The notes under the pieces: model-generated | Seen by the model: the letters and a program-made list of their open reading frames with translations, nothing else | The model's database searches: none | What the model was told of the DNA's origin: nothing | Shown here: piece after piece, positions 38,207-47,093 of the stretch | Layout of the letters: the number at the start of each line of letters is the position of its first letter | Position numbering within the stretch: position 1 is the first letter of the stretch | Made by a program: the position numbers and the translations under genes | NCBI RefSeq assembly: GCF_000012885.1 | Contig: NC_007498.2 | Span: 2,760,001 to 2,824,000 of the forward strand | Reading direction: 5' to 3' | Origin: Syntrophotalea carbinolica DSM 2380 | GTDB lineage: Bacteria; Desulfobacterota; Desulfuromonadia; Desulfuromonadales; Syntrophotaleaceae | Length of the DNA stretch: 64,000 nt

Positions 38207-39444
38207 GAAGCGTTGGACCGCCCGCACCGGTCAGGCGAAACGGGCACCATCTTTACTCCCGGCACGCCGGGATCCTGCTGCTGTTATACCTGTCCTTACT
38301 TGTGCCCCTCTCCGTCCACGGCCGCGACATCGCCTGGGGAGGCCGGTTCAAATCACTCTATCTTCACCTTGAGCCGGCCCCCGGTGGCTGGGCCGATGGA
38401 GGAGAAATATCCTCCAACAACCTGCGGCTGACCCTGAAAACCGACTTGCCCCATAACCTGACTCTCGAAACCGCCGTCGAATCCAGCCTGATGCTGGCAC
38501 ACCCCGCCGGACTGGCAGGATTCGCGGAAAACGGCCGGCAACGTGCTGTCGACCTAACCGCATCCTGGGGAGAAAACCACGCGGTAAGTGAACAACTGCA
38601 CATTGACCGCCTGTGCCTCAGCGGACAAGCCTCTCATCTGGAATGGTCACTGGGCAGGCAAGCCATCGGCTTCGGCCGCATCCTGCTCGCTTCTCCTCTG
38701 GACGTGATCGCGCCCTTTGCACCCGATGCCCTCGACACGGAAATCCGACCGGGGGTCGACGCCTTGAAGCTCCGTTATTACATCGGGCAAACCGGTGAAC
38801 TCGGTGCTTACGCCGTGATGGGAGAACATGCCGACGACTGCAGCGGCCTGGCGACCTTATCCTGGAATACCCGAGGCCTCGACATTCTGGCCATTACAGG
38901 CCTACTGCGAAACCGCCCCATGGTTGGGGTGGGACTTGCCGGCGACATAGGAGGCATCGGCATCAAAATGGAAACCGCGGCCTATTCAGGCAAAAAGGTT
39001 TCCCAGCCCGAAGGAGACCTGCACCGTTTTTTCGCCATAGCAGCCCTCGAATGCTGGTACCGGTTCGGCAACGGCCTGGTGTTCACCGGCCAATATCTTT
39101 ACAACGGAGCCGGTGCCGACAAGCCCTCCCAATACCCGCAGGCGCTCAATTCGGCACCCATCCGGGAGGGATTGAGCTTTTTGCTCGGGCAGCATTACCT
39201 GCTTCTCGCCCCATCCTACGAACTCCACCCTTTGGTCACCTTATCCGGCCTGGGTATCGTGAATCTCCAGGATGGTTCCTGGCTGCTACGCCCAGCCTTG
39301 AACATTTCCCTTTCCGACAACCTGGATCTAATGTTATTCTGGGGGTTCACCCTTGGTCGTTCTGCGAAAAATCTCCGTTTCCCGCGCAGCGAATTTGGTG
39401 CGCGCGGCCAAACGGGCGGGCTTTTGCTGACCTGGCACTTCTAA
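38203..39444 (+). CDS. Predicted outer-membrane beta-barrel protein of the LolA/ABC operon
   Basis: 413-residue protein with a long N-terminal signal peptide (hydrophobic GILLLLYLSLLVPLSVHG, cleaved near GRD), then alternating amphipathic strands. It ends in a Phe (GGLLLTWHF), the usual last residue of a beta-barrel. No named family was recognised. It is translationally coupled to the ATPase gene (ATGA overlap), so it is likely the outer-membrane end of the same transport pathway, inserting or exporting what the LolA-like carrier delivers. Alternatively it could be a porin-like substrate of the system. Confidence 0.7.
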   Translation: MRSVGPPAPVRRNGHHLYSRHAGILLLLYLSLLVPLSVHGRDIAWGGRFKSLYLHLEPAPGGWADGGEISSNNLRLTLKTDLPHNLTLETAVESSLMLAHPAGLAGFAENGRQRAVDLTASWGENHAVSEQLHIDRLCLSGQASHLEWSLGRQAIGFGRILLASPLDVIAPFAPDALDTEIRPGVDALKLRYYIGQTGELGAYAVMGEHADDCSGLATLSWNTRGLDILAITGLLRNRPMVGVGLAGDIGGIGIKMETAAYSGKKVSQPEGDLHRFFAIAALECWYRFGNGLVFTGQYLYNGAGADKPSQYPQALNSAPIREGLSFLLGQHYLLLAPSYELHPLVTLSGLGIVNLQDGSWLLRPALNISLSDNLDLMLFWGFTLGRSAKNLRFPRSEFGARGQTGGLLLTWHF

Positions 39445-39548
39445 ACTTTAACCTTGAATTAAAAGTATGAAATGTTAACATGAAAGAGCGACTCTACCCA
39501 TCCGTCATCAAGCACACATTCCCGGCGATCAAACTCGGGAGGGATATA

Positions 39549-40832
39549 ATGCAAAGCGCTATTTTTCGTATCTTCGTTACTGCACTCTGCATATCGACTT
39601 TCTGTCTGTCGGCCTGGCCAGGTCTCGCAGCGACACGCGCCAAAAAGGATTTCTCCATATCCCCCATGGTGGGGGGCTATGTCTTCGAAGGCGACCAGGA
39701 TCTTGAAGACGACCTGACCTACAGCCTCGGATTGGGCTACAACCTGACCGACAGCTGGAGCACCGAGTTCGTTCTCAACTATTTCAACACCGACTATGAG
39801 CATGACAAAAGCGGCGATGTCGACGGTTTGCTTTATCGTTTGGACACCTTGTACCATTTCATGCCCGAAAGCAGTCTGGTACCCTACCTGGCCGGCGGCA
39901 TAGGCGGCATCACCGTCGACCCTGACCACGGCGCCCGCGAAACCGATCTGCTCTTCAATTACGGCTTCGGCCTGAAATACTTTTTTACCGACAGCCTGGC
40001 CCTGCGCGGCGACTTGCGTCACGTATTTGCCTTCGGGGATCCGGAAAACAATTTCATCTATTCCGCCGGTCTGACCTACCTGTTCGGCAGCCAACAACCG
40101 GCGACTCCTCGCGTCGTCCCTAAAGATACGGACCAGGATGGCATTATCGATGCCAATGATGCCTGCCCCGATACCCCGGCAGGCGCTCCCGTCGACAAAC
40201 TCGGTTGCCCCCTCGACAGCGACAAAGACGGCGTACCCGACTACCGCGACAAGTGCCCCGGCACTCCGGATTCCGTTGCGGTGGACCAGCAGGGCTGTGC
40301 TCTGGACAAAGACGGTGACGGCGTCGCCGACATTCATGACCGATGCCCCGATACACCGGCGGATACACCCGTGGACACGGAAGGATGCATGGGCGATGCC
40401 GATAAAGACGGCGTTGCCGACCAGATGGACAAGTGCCCCGGCACCCCGGCAGGCCTGATGGTCGACCAACAGGGCTGCCCCATCTCCCTGACCCTGGCCA
40501 TCGAATTCGATGTCGACAAAGCGGACATAAAACCCCGCTATCACAGCGAACTCAAACGCGGCGCCGATTTCATTCGCAAATATCCGGAATCCCGCATCCT
40601 GATCGCCGGCCATACCGACTCGACTGCCTCGGATGCCTACAACCTCGCACTGTCACAGCGCAGGGCCGACAGTGTCCGCAACTATGTGATCAGCAACTTC
40701 GGCATTAAAGCCGAACGCCTTGAGGCCAAGGGATACGGCGAAGCCTTCCCCATCGCCGATAATGCCACCGTCCAGGGACGGCAGCGCAACCGGCGGGTCG
40801 AGTTGAGTGTTTATGCGCTGAACAAAAAATAA
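39549..40832 (+). CDS. OmpA-family protein with thrombospondin type 3 repeats
   Basis: 427-residue outer-membrane protein that joins the membrane to peptidoglycan. The signal peptide (ends AWPGLAAT) is followed by an eight-stranded OmpA-type barrel (about 30-190). Four calcium-binding thrombospondin type 3 repeats come next (DTDQDGIIDANDACPDTP, DSDKDGVPDYRDKCPGTP and two more). The C-terminal OmpA domain has ILIAGHTDSTASDAYNLALS and QRRADSVRNYV for diaminopimelate binding. The start is the ATG after GGGAGGG; an upstream in-frame ATG lacks a signal peptide. It has its own terminator. Confidence 0.93.
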   Translation: MQSAIFRIFVTALCISTFCLSAWPGLAATRAKKDFSISPMVGGYVFEGDQDLEDDLTYSLGLGYNLTDSWSTEFVLNYFNTDYEHDKSGDVDGLLYRLDTLYHFMPESSLVPYLAGGIGGITVDPDHGARETDLLFNYGFGLKYFFTDSLALRGDLRHVFAFGDPENNFIYSAGLTYLFGSQQPATPRVVPKDTDQDGIIDANDACPDTPAGAPVDKLGCPLDSDKDGVPDYRDKCPGTPDSVAVDQQGCALDKDGDGVADIHDRCPDTPADTPVDTEGCMGDADKDGVADQMDKCPGTPAGLMVDQQGCPISLTLAIEFDVDKADIKPRYHSELKRGADFIRKYPESRILIAGHTDSTASDAYNLALSQRRADSVRNYVISNFGIKAERLEAKGYGEAFPIADNATVQGRQRNRRVELSVYALNKK

Positions 40833-40857
40833 AACCGTCCAGTAAAGAAGAAAAAAG

Positions 40858-40888
40858 GGACCGGCAATAGCAGCCGGTCCCTTTTTTT
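40858..40888 (+). terminator. Intrinsic terminator of the OmpA gene
   Basis: A nine-base perfect stem (gggaccggc with gccggtccc) around AATAGCA, followed by seven T, 25 bases past the stop codon. Confidence 0.95.
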
Positions 40889-41241
40889 GTAGCCCATATT
40901 TCGGGGCTGGCTAAAAACCGATTTAAAGTCAGCCTTAAATGCTGGCCAAAATCATTCTCGCGCGCGATCGCGTTACTCACCTAAGCCACAAAGAAAGTCT
41001 TATTTACCCCGAATTGAATCTTTTGGTCTTTAGCTTTTCTTAGCGCCTTCGAGGCCTTGCGTGACATGAACTTGAAGTTGCTCGGAAACTTATCCGCTTT
41101 CCAATAAACGCAAGTCCCACTTCTTTCTTACGCGCACGACAATGCAACATATCCCGATAAACCATCACCCCGATTCGAACTTTCGGATTTTGATTCGGCC
41201 ATGCCGCACAATTCAAGTTTCTATCTATTTTGGAAAAAAAC
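40889..41241. other. Non-coding gap between OmpA and OmpW terminators
   Basis: About 350 bases bounded by two terminators pointing at each other. A 79-codon frame on the minus strand has no family features and crosses the terminator. A gcgcgcgatcgcg stretch lies near 40960. No RNA gene was recognised. Confidence 0.4.
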
Positions 41242-41267
41242 AAAAAAGGGCCTGCCGAAGCAGGCCC
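41242..41267 (-). terminator. Intrinsic terminator of ompW-like gene
   Basis: On the minus strand, an eight-base stem (gggcctgc and its complement) with a UUCG tetraloop is followed by six T. It lies 27 bases past the OmpW-like stop codon. Confidence 0.95.
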
Positions 41268-41293
41268 CCCAATGATCATTGCAGATCAAACTT

Positions 41294-41920
41294 TTAGAAG
41301 CGGTATTTCATACCGATATTGTAGCTCCAGACCTTAAGGTCGAGGTCTGTACCATCAAGCCCGGCACTAGAATTAACTTCAGTTTCGTTATCAAGGTACA
41401 TAACGTCAACATTAGCATAGAGATTTTCGGTAATTTTGATATCGGCACCGACTTTTGCAGCCCAACCGAAGCTGTCTTCGATATCAAGGCTATAACGCTG
41501 GCCACCCACAACAACAGTCTCGTCCCAAGCATACACCCAGTCAACGCCAACACCGACATAGGGGCTGACTTTCCACTGGGGCATCGGATGGTATTTGATG
41601 TACAGGGAGGGGGGCAACAGCCAGGCTTCACCAGATCCAACCTTATTATCACCAACTTCAAGATCAACGTGGGCAATAGCAGCCACCAGTTCAGTACTGA
41701 AATTAGGGGTGAAGAAATATTCCAGGGTCAGGCCACCAGTCATGGTGTCCTCGGCACTGATCAAGGAAGCTGTGGGGTTGACAGAGTCAACATCCGGGTT
41801 AAGGAACATCATCTGCACACCAACGCTGTAACGCTTGAAGTCATCGGCAGCGGTAGCAACCGAAGCCACGAACACGACCATCATGGCCGCCAACACAATA
41901 CCAACAATTCTGTTTTTCAC
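41294..41920 (-). CDS. OmpW-family outer-membrane protein
   Basis: 208-residue protein with a signal peptide (cut after VASVATA-AD) and the OmpW layout: TGGLTLEYFFTPNFSTELVAA, LLPPSLYIKYHPMPQWKVSPYVGVG in two blocks, and the terminal NIGMKYRF. OmpW proteins form narrow eight-stranded channels for small hydrophobic molecules. The start is GTG, preceded by GGAGGTAAGTC. It is monocistronic, with its own terminator. The 270 bases upstream are A/T-rich and contain no gene. Confidence 0.92.
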   Translation of the reverse strand: MKNRIVGIVLAAMMVVFVASVATAADDFKRYSVGVQMMFLNPDVDSVNPTASLISAEDTMTGGLTLEYFFTPNFSTELVAAIAHVDLEVGDNKVGSGEAWLLPPSLYIKYHPMPQWKVSPYVGVGVDWVYAWDETVVVGGQRYSLDIEDSFGWAAKVGADIKITENLYANVDVMYLDNETEVNSSAGLDGTDLDLKVWSYNIGMKYRF

Positions 41921-42190
41921 GACTTACCTCCATATGGAAAAATTTTCCAATAAAAAGAACGACACCACGCCGTTCCTCAACATCAGGTTTTTAATGAATG
42001 CCCCCATAACCCACTTCAAGGTAGGAACAAACATTAAGTGGTATAAAACAGTGTAAACACCTTTGTCAACAGCATATTTCCGTATACGTAATATTTAAAA
42101 CAAATCTATAACATCGTTGTAAAACGGGTTAAACAATGCGCAAAAACGAAACGTTTCTCTAATAAACTGTGACAAAACACCTACACGCAC

Positions 42191-43021
42191 TCATATCCCG
42201 GCCAGGCTCAAATCCACTTCGGCCCAGATGGGGCAATGGTCGGAGGGTTTCTCCATACCGCGAATCCCGTAGTCGATACCGCTCCCCGAGCATCGACGAC
42301 TTAGAACCTGAGTGGCCAGAATCAGATCGATGCGCAGGCCTCTGCGGGGATCCTTTTCAAAACCGCGGCTGCGATAATCGAACCAGCTGAACAGTTCCGC
42401 GGCATCGGACCGACTTTGCCGGAAGGTATCGACCAGTCCCCAATCGAACAGCCGCCGCAGCCAGTCCCGCTCCTCGGGAAGAAAACTGCATTTCCCGGTG
42501 CGCAGCCAGCGCTTGGCGTTGTCTTGACCTATACCGATATCCTCATCCCGAAATGCCACGTTGGCGTCTCCCATAACAATCAGGTCAGCCTCGGGTGAAA
42601 ACCTGCTTTCCAGGAAATCGCCAAGTTCCCGGTAAAAACGTTCCTTGCCGGGATACTTTGTCGGATGTTGCCGTGACTCGCCCTGGGGGAAATAAGCGTT
42701 GAATACCCAAAGCGGCTCCCCATGTTCGGTCTCATAGGCGGCACCGATCAGTCGTCGCTGGGCATCCTGAGCATCCCCCGGCAAGCCTTTGACCACCTGC
42801 ACCGGAGCCTGCCGCGACAACAGTGCAACTCCGTAATGGCTTTTCTGTCCGTGGTATTCCACGTGGTATCCCAGTTCGCGAATCGCATCCACCGGAAAAT
42901 CCGCATCGGTGACTTTGGTTTCCTGCACCCCGATGATTTCCGGCGAATGGTTGTCAATGACAGCCCGCAACTGATGCAAACGGGCACGGATGCCGTTCAC
43001 ATTGAACGAAACGATCTTCAT
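42191..43021 (-). CDS. xth: Exodeoxyribonuclease III
   Basis: AP endonuclease/3'-5' exonuclease for base-excision repair. From the ATG after AAGGGAAAGGG it is 276 residues. Conserved elements of the Mg-dependent family are present: MKIVSFNVNGIRARL, IGVQETKV (metal-binding Glu), GDANVAF, RRGLRIDLILAT, and the catalytic SDHCPIWAEVDL at the C terminus. This is the ExoIII (xthA) rather than exoA-type length. It sits alone, upstream of recQ and on the same strand, 134 bases from the recQ stop codon. Confidence 0.94.
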   Translation of the reverse strand: MKIVSFNVNGIRARLHQLRAVIDNHSPEIIGVQETKVTDADFPVDAIRELGYHVEYHGQKSHYGVALLSRQAPVQVVKGLPGDAQDAQRRLIGAAYETEHGEPLWVFNAYFPQGESRQHPTKYPGKERFYRELGDFLESRFSPEADLIVMGDANVAFRDEDIGIGQDNAKRWLRTGKCSFLPEERDWLRRLFDWGLVDTFRQSRSDAAELFSWFDYRSRGFEKDPRRGLRIDLILATQVLSRRCSGSGIDYGIRGMEKPSDHCPIWAEVDLSLAGI

Positions 43022-43153
43022 CCCTTTCCCTTCTGACCGTCTGTACGACATTGGTCACATATTAAAAAAAATCTTCCCACCACGAAGCACACGAAGATAT
43101 TCTTCGCGCCCTTCATCATTCTGCAAATCAAAAACCTGCTCTTCCCGGCAACT

Positions 43154-44944
43154 TCAGTAATCGATCAACAGGGCCAAAAAGTCCTCGCCGTACCGCTGTA
43201 ATTTACGTTGGCCGACGCCGTTAACGGAGAGCAATGCCGCTTCATCCCGCGGTCTCCGAGCGGCCATTTCCGCAAGGGTGGCATCGGAAAACACCACGAA
43301 AGGCGGCACGTGTTCATGATCCGCTATCTGCTTACGCAATGTTCGCAGCGCGTCAAACAAAGCGACATCGTACGACCACTCGCTGGCACTCCGGGACGAA
43401 GGCTTTTTAACCGCCTTTACCTTGATGCGCGGTTTGGCAAGTTGCAGGGTTATTTCGCCACGCAGCAAAGGACGCGCCTTTTCCGTCAAGCGCAGCACCG
43501 AATAATTCCCCACGTCCTGATACAGATAACCGCGATGCACCAATTGACGCACAAGGCTGCCCCAGGCATCGCGACTGACATCGGCACCAATACCGTAGGT
43601 GGACAGACGATCATGTCCCAACCGGAGCATGCGCTCATTGCGGGTACCGCGCAGTACGTCGATAACATGCCCGGCGCCGAATCGCTGACCGACCCGGTAC
43701 ACGCACGACAATGCTTTGCGCGCGTCTTCCGTCGCATCGTAGGTTTCGGGTGGCTGCAGACAGATATCGCAATTGCCGCAATCCTCGGTGGCATGTTCAC
43801 CGAAATAACCCAGCAACACCTGGCGGCGGCAGGTGAGCGCTTCGGCAAAAGAGGCCATAGCATTGAGCTTGTGCAACTCTATACGGTTCTGCTCCTCGTT
43901 ATGGCCTTTTTCGATCAACCCCCGACACAGGGCAATATCCCCGTAACCGAACAACAACAGGGCCTCCGCCGCAAGTCCGTCGCGACCGGCGCGACCGGTT
44001 TCCTGATAATACCCCTCGATATTTTTGGGCAGATCGTAATGCACGACAAACCGAACATTGGATTTATCGATCCCCATGCCAAAAGCTACCGTCGCTACCA
44101 CGATCTGTAGCTCGTCCCGCAAAAACTCGTCCTGCACCCGCTGTCTTTCGCCATCACCGAGACCGGCATGGTAAGCTGCGGCCGACAATCCTGCGTCGCA
44201 AAGTTTCTTCGCGACCTCTTCTACGCGCTTGCGACTCAAGGCATAGACGATCCCGGCCTCGCTGCCGTGCCCTGCAAGAAATTTCATAAGCTGCCTGGCC
44301 GGCTGATGTTTTTCCAAAACCGTATAGCGAATATTGGGCCGATCAAAACTGGTGACAAAACAATCGTCATCGTCAAGCTCCAGACGCGACAGAATATCTT
44401 GACGGGTCTGTACATCGGCAGTGGCAGTCAAGGCCACCAGGGGCACACCGGGAAAGGATCGGCGCAGCACTCCCAACTGGGTATATTCCGGCCTGAAATC
44501 GTGACCCCATTGAGAGATGCAATGCGCTTCATCAATAGCGATCAAGGCAACGTCCATGTCCCGCAGGCGCTCGAGAAATCCGGGACTCATCAACCGTTCC
44601 GGAGCGATATAAAGAAGATCGAGCTGGCCGGCATGCAACTCGGCCAGCACCTGACGAGCAGCCTTCTGGCCCAAGGAAGAATTGTAATAGGCAGCTCGGA
44701 CGCCACTGGCACGCAGGGCATCGACCTGATCCTTCATCAGGGAAATCAGCGGTGAAACGACAATACCGACACCTTGCCGCAGCAACGCCGGCAATTGAAA
44801 ACACAGGGACTTACCGCCACCGGTGGGCATCAGCACGAAGGCATCCTGCCCATCAAGGATGCGGGCGACGATTTCTTCCTGCAAAGGACGAAAGGATTGA
44901 AATCCGAAAACACGCTTCAATATATCGAGGGGATCTGACGGCAT
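43154..44944 (-). CDS. recQ: ATP-dependent DNA helicase RecQ
   Basis: 3'-5' helicase for recombination and replication repair, 596 residues from the ATG that follows AAAGG. Helicase motif I MPTGGGKSLCFQLPAL, motif II IDEAHCISQWGHDFRPEY (DEAH with the aromatic-rich loop), and motif VI QETGRAGRDG are intact. The RQC zinc site has Cys in CRRQVLLGYFG and CGNCDIC. The C-terminal HRDC domain is LRTLRKQIADHEHVPPFVVF onward. An upstream extension of 30 codons is open but not RecQ-like. Both this and xth serve DNA repair. Confidence 0.95.
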   Translation of the reverse strand: MPSDPLDILKRVFGFQSFRPLQEEIVARILDGQDAFVLMPTGGGKSLCFQLPALLRQGVGIVVSPLISLMKDQVDALRASGVRAAYYNSSLGQKAARQVLAELHAGQLDLLYIAPERLMSPGFLERLRDMDVALIAIDEAHCISQWGHDFRPEYTQLGVLRRSFPGVPLVALTATADVQTRQDILSRLELDDDDCFVTSFDRPNIRYTVLEKHQPARQLMKFLAGHGSEAGIVYALSRKRVEEVAKKLCDAGLSAAAYHAGLGDGERQRVQDEFLRDELQIVVATVAFGMGIDKSNVRFVVHYDLPKNIEGYYQETGRAGRDGLAAEALLLFGYGDIALCRGLIEKGHNEEQNRIELHKLNAMASFAEALTCRRQVLLGYFGEHATEDCGNCDICLQPPETYDATEDARKALSCVYRVGQRFGAGHVIDVLRGTRNERMLRLGHDRLSTYGIGADVSRDAWGSLVRQLVHRGYLYQDVGNYSVLRLTEKARPLLRGEITLQLAKPRIKVKAVKKPSSRSASEWSYDVALFDALRTLRKQIADHEHVPPFVVFSDATLAEMAARRPRDEAALLSVNGVGQRKLQRYGEDFLALLIDY

Positions 44945-45082
44945 ATGGGAACCTTTATCGGAAAATAAGTTCACAAGCTTGTTTCCCTTATGAAAATCAC
45001 GCAGGCTGCATCCCGAGTTTCCCGATGCACACAAGCTGAAAAAGCCCCTCCAACCCGCCGTCCCTGCTAAAAACCGGCGACG

Positions 45083-45781
45083 TCATTCACCGGCACGGCG
45101 TTTTTCCGCCACCAGCAGCAGGGGGGCCTGGAGTCGATTGGTGGAACAAAAATTGAGGACCAACCACTGGCGCGCATCGAGGGAAGCAAAGAAATCCAGC
45201 ACCGCCCGGCTCTCCTCAGCGCCACCGGCATGGCCCGGGTAGGCCGTCACGACAAGCCGACCGCCCACAGCCAACAGTTCGGCTGCACTGTGTAACGCCT
45301 TGAGAGTGGTTTCCCGATGCGTTATCACCCCATGGTCGCCGCCGGGCAAATACCCGAGATTGGCCATGACCGCCATGGGATGCGCATCGAGCAGCTGTGT
45401 CAGATACGAATGGCAGGCTTGAAGCAGGAAAACGCCACCCCCATGCAATTGCACGGGCTGGCCAGGATCCACACCTTGCACCGTTGCACCGGCCTCCGAA
45501 AGACGCCTGGAGGTATTCAGCAAGGCCTGAGACTGGACGTCGAAGGCAAGCACCTGCCCTTCGGCACCGACTCGGCTCCAGAGGAACAGGGTATCGTGCC
45601 CGTTGCCGGCCGTCAGATCGACAGCCAATCCGCCGGGAATTAACACCGGTTCCAGCAGCAAATGAGCCCAACAGGTCATATTTGTAAGCTGCTGCGAAGC
45701 AGACGTGCTACTGGCCAGCTTGTCACAATCTTTCCAGCGGTCGTAACTTTCAGGATGCTGCGTGTTAAAATCCATCACCAC
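45083..45781 (-). CDS. MnmM/YtqB-like tRNA methyltransferase
   Basis: SAM-dependent methylase of 232 residues. Its motifs AVDLTAGNGHDTLFLWS (SAM site), ANLGYLPGGDHGVITH and VVTAYPGHAGGAEE match the YtqB group. Members are known as MnmM, the methylating enzyme for mnm5-type modification of wobble uridine in tRNA. The first ~35 residues are less conserved and an ATG at residue 35 is a possible alternative start. It is divergent from rpoH across a short gap. The assignment rests on motif recall, so another small-substrate methylase is possible. Confidence 0.72.
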   Translation of the reverse strand: MVMDFNTQHPESYDRWKDCDKLASSTSASQQLTNMTCWAHLLLEPVLIPGGLAVDLTAGNGHDTLFLWSRVGAEGQVLAFDVQSQALLNTSRRLSEAGATVQGVDPGQPVQLHGGGVFLLQACHSYLTQLLDAHPMAVMANLGYLPGGDHGVITHRETTLKALHSAAELLAVGGRLVVTAYPGHAGGAEESRAVLDFFASLDARQWLVLNFCSTNRLQAPLLLVAEKRRAGE

Positions 45782-45948
45782 CTGTCAACCAGGCCCCTGA
45801 ACAGGACCTTCCGAGATAAAAAACTTCAAAAAAAACTCAAATTCAAGCCCCCGACCGGAAAGCTGCAGATCTACTACGCGCCCATTATGTGCGCTCCCCC
45901 AGCCCCTGTCAACCAACGGTGATCATAGCCCGGACTCCCTTGGAAGGG

Positions 45949-45977
45949 TTGATCGGGCACCCAAAATCTGGTATAAA
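45949..45977 (+). promoter_or_regulatory. Sigma-70 promoter of rpoH
   Basis: TTGATC, a 17-base spacer, then TATAAA. The CIRCE operator begins two bases after the -10 box, so bound HrcA would block initiation. Confidence 0.85.
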
Positions 45978-45979
45978 CA

Positions 45980-46006
45980 TTAGCACTCGCCATCAACGAG
46001 TGCTAA
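45980..46006 (+). promoter_or_regulatory. CIRCE operator (HrcA-binding site) upstream of rpoH
   Basis: TTAGCACTC, nine bases, GAGTGCTAA: an exact match to the CIRCE consensus, immediately after the -10 box and 33 bases before the rpoH start codon. HrcA represses CIRCE promoters until heat-denatured proteins occupy GroEL. hrcA itself is not in this window. Confidence 0.97.
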
Positions 46007-46038
46007 AACCATTCTTCACCATCAGGAGACGGACACAC

Positions 46039-46899
46039 ATGAATAACTTGCCGCTACCTGTTTCTTCGGACAACCTGTCGCTTTACATTGCCCAGATCCG
46101 AGCCTTTGAGTTGCTGACCAAGGAAGAAGAATTTCGCCTTACCCAGGACTACCATCGCAACCAGAACATTGAAGCCGCCCAGCAGCTGATCTGCGCCAAC
46201 CTGCGATTCGTCGTCAAAATCGCACACGAATACAGGGGCTACGGACTGAAACTTCTGGATATCATCCAGGAGGGCAACATCGGCCTTATGAAAGCGGTTA
46301 AAAAGTTCGACCCGGATCGCGGGCTACGTTTCATAACCTACGCCGTATGGTGGATTCGCGCTTACATCCATAATTTCATCATTCGCAACTGGTCTCTGGT
46401 CAAGATCGGCACCACCCAGGCCCAGAAAAAACTTTTCTTCAAACTCAACCAGGTACGCAGCGCCATACAGCGCATGACCGGAAGCGAGGATACCAAGGCC
46501 ATCGCCCGGGAACTCAACGTGCGTGACGATGAGGTAGAAGATATGGCACGCCGCATGGCCGGACGTGATACGTCTCTGGACATGAGGCTTGTCGAGGGCG
46601 AAGATTTTACCCTGCTCGATTCGCTGGCCGACGAGCGAGAGAGCCAGGAGGAGTTACTCATCAAACAGCAGGAGAAGCAGATAACGACCTCTCATATTCA
46701 CGGCGCTCTGCAAGAGTTGAACGATCGGGAACGCCGCATTGTGGAGGAACGTATCCTTCAGGAAGAGCCGCGGACCTTGCAGGCACTGGCGGACGATTTC
46801 GGCATCAGCAGAGAACGGGTTCGCCAACTGGAAAAGAATGCGCTGGAGAAAATTCGAAAGACCCTCACCGCCAACGCGCCCTGCCTGCTGACCCACTGA
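46039..46899 (+). CDS. rpoH: Heat-shock sigma factor RpoH (sigma-32)
   Basis: 286-residue alternative sigma factor that directs RNA polymerase to heat-shock promoters. Region 2 (LDIIQEGNIGLMKAVKKFD, GLRFITYAVWWIRAYI), the RpoH box (QAQKKLFFKLNQVRSAI) and the region 4 helix-turn-helix (TLQALADDFGISRERVRQLE) are intact. The start is the ATG preceded by AGGAGA; upstream in-frame codons would cross the promoter and CIRCE. The combination of HrcA control over RpoH places two heat-shock regulators in series. Confidence 0.97.
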   Translation: MNNLPLPVSSDNLSLYIAQIRAFELLTKEEEFRLTQDYHRNQNIEAAQQLICANLRFVVKIAHEYRGYGLKLLDIIQEGNIGLMKAVKKFDPDRGLRFITYAVWWIRAYIHNFIIRNWSLVKIGTTQAQKKLFFKLNQVRSAIQRMTGSEDTKAIARELNVRDDEVEDMARRMAGRDTSLDMRLVEGEDFTLLDSLADERESQEELLIKQQEKQITTSHIHGALQELNDRERRIVEERILQEEPRTLQALADDFGISRERVRQLEKNALEKIRKTLTANAPCLLTH

Positions 46900-46941
46900 A
46901 GCCTGAATGCCCGGGGAAGAGATTTGCCGCATGCTGTACGA

Positions 46942-46970
46942 TTGACAAATCTCAACAAATCCCTTATCTT
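46942..46970 (+). promoter_or_regulatory. Sigma-70 promoter of the BamD-like gene
   Basis: TTGACA, a 17-base spacer, TATCTT, about 120 bases before the start codon. It lies just past the rpoH stop, so this gene can be expressed independently of heat shock. Confidence 0.75.
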
Positions 46971-47093
46971 TAGCGGGCTTGATGCTTGCACGGGTAAGCC
47001 GCTGACCGCTCTTTCGTTTGCGCGTCGCCCCTCTGAGCGTCCCGAACACAAACTCCACCCTTCGACACACCTACATAGGCGGAACCATCACCC

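Noticed and set aside
41040-41279. 79-codon minus-strand frame between OmpA and OmpW genes
   Set aside because: Starts inside the OmpW coding end region and crosses its terminator; no recognisable domain.
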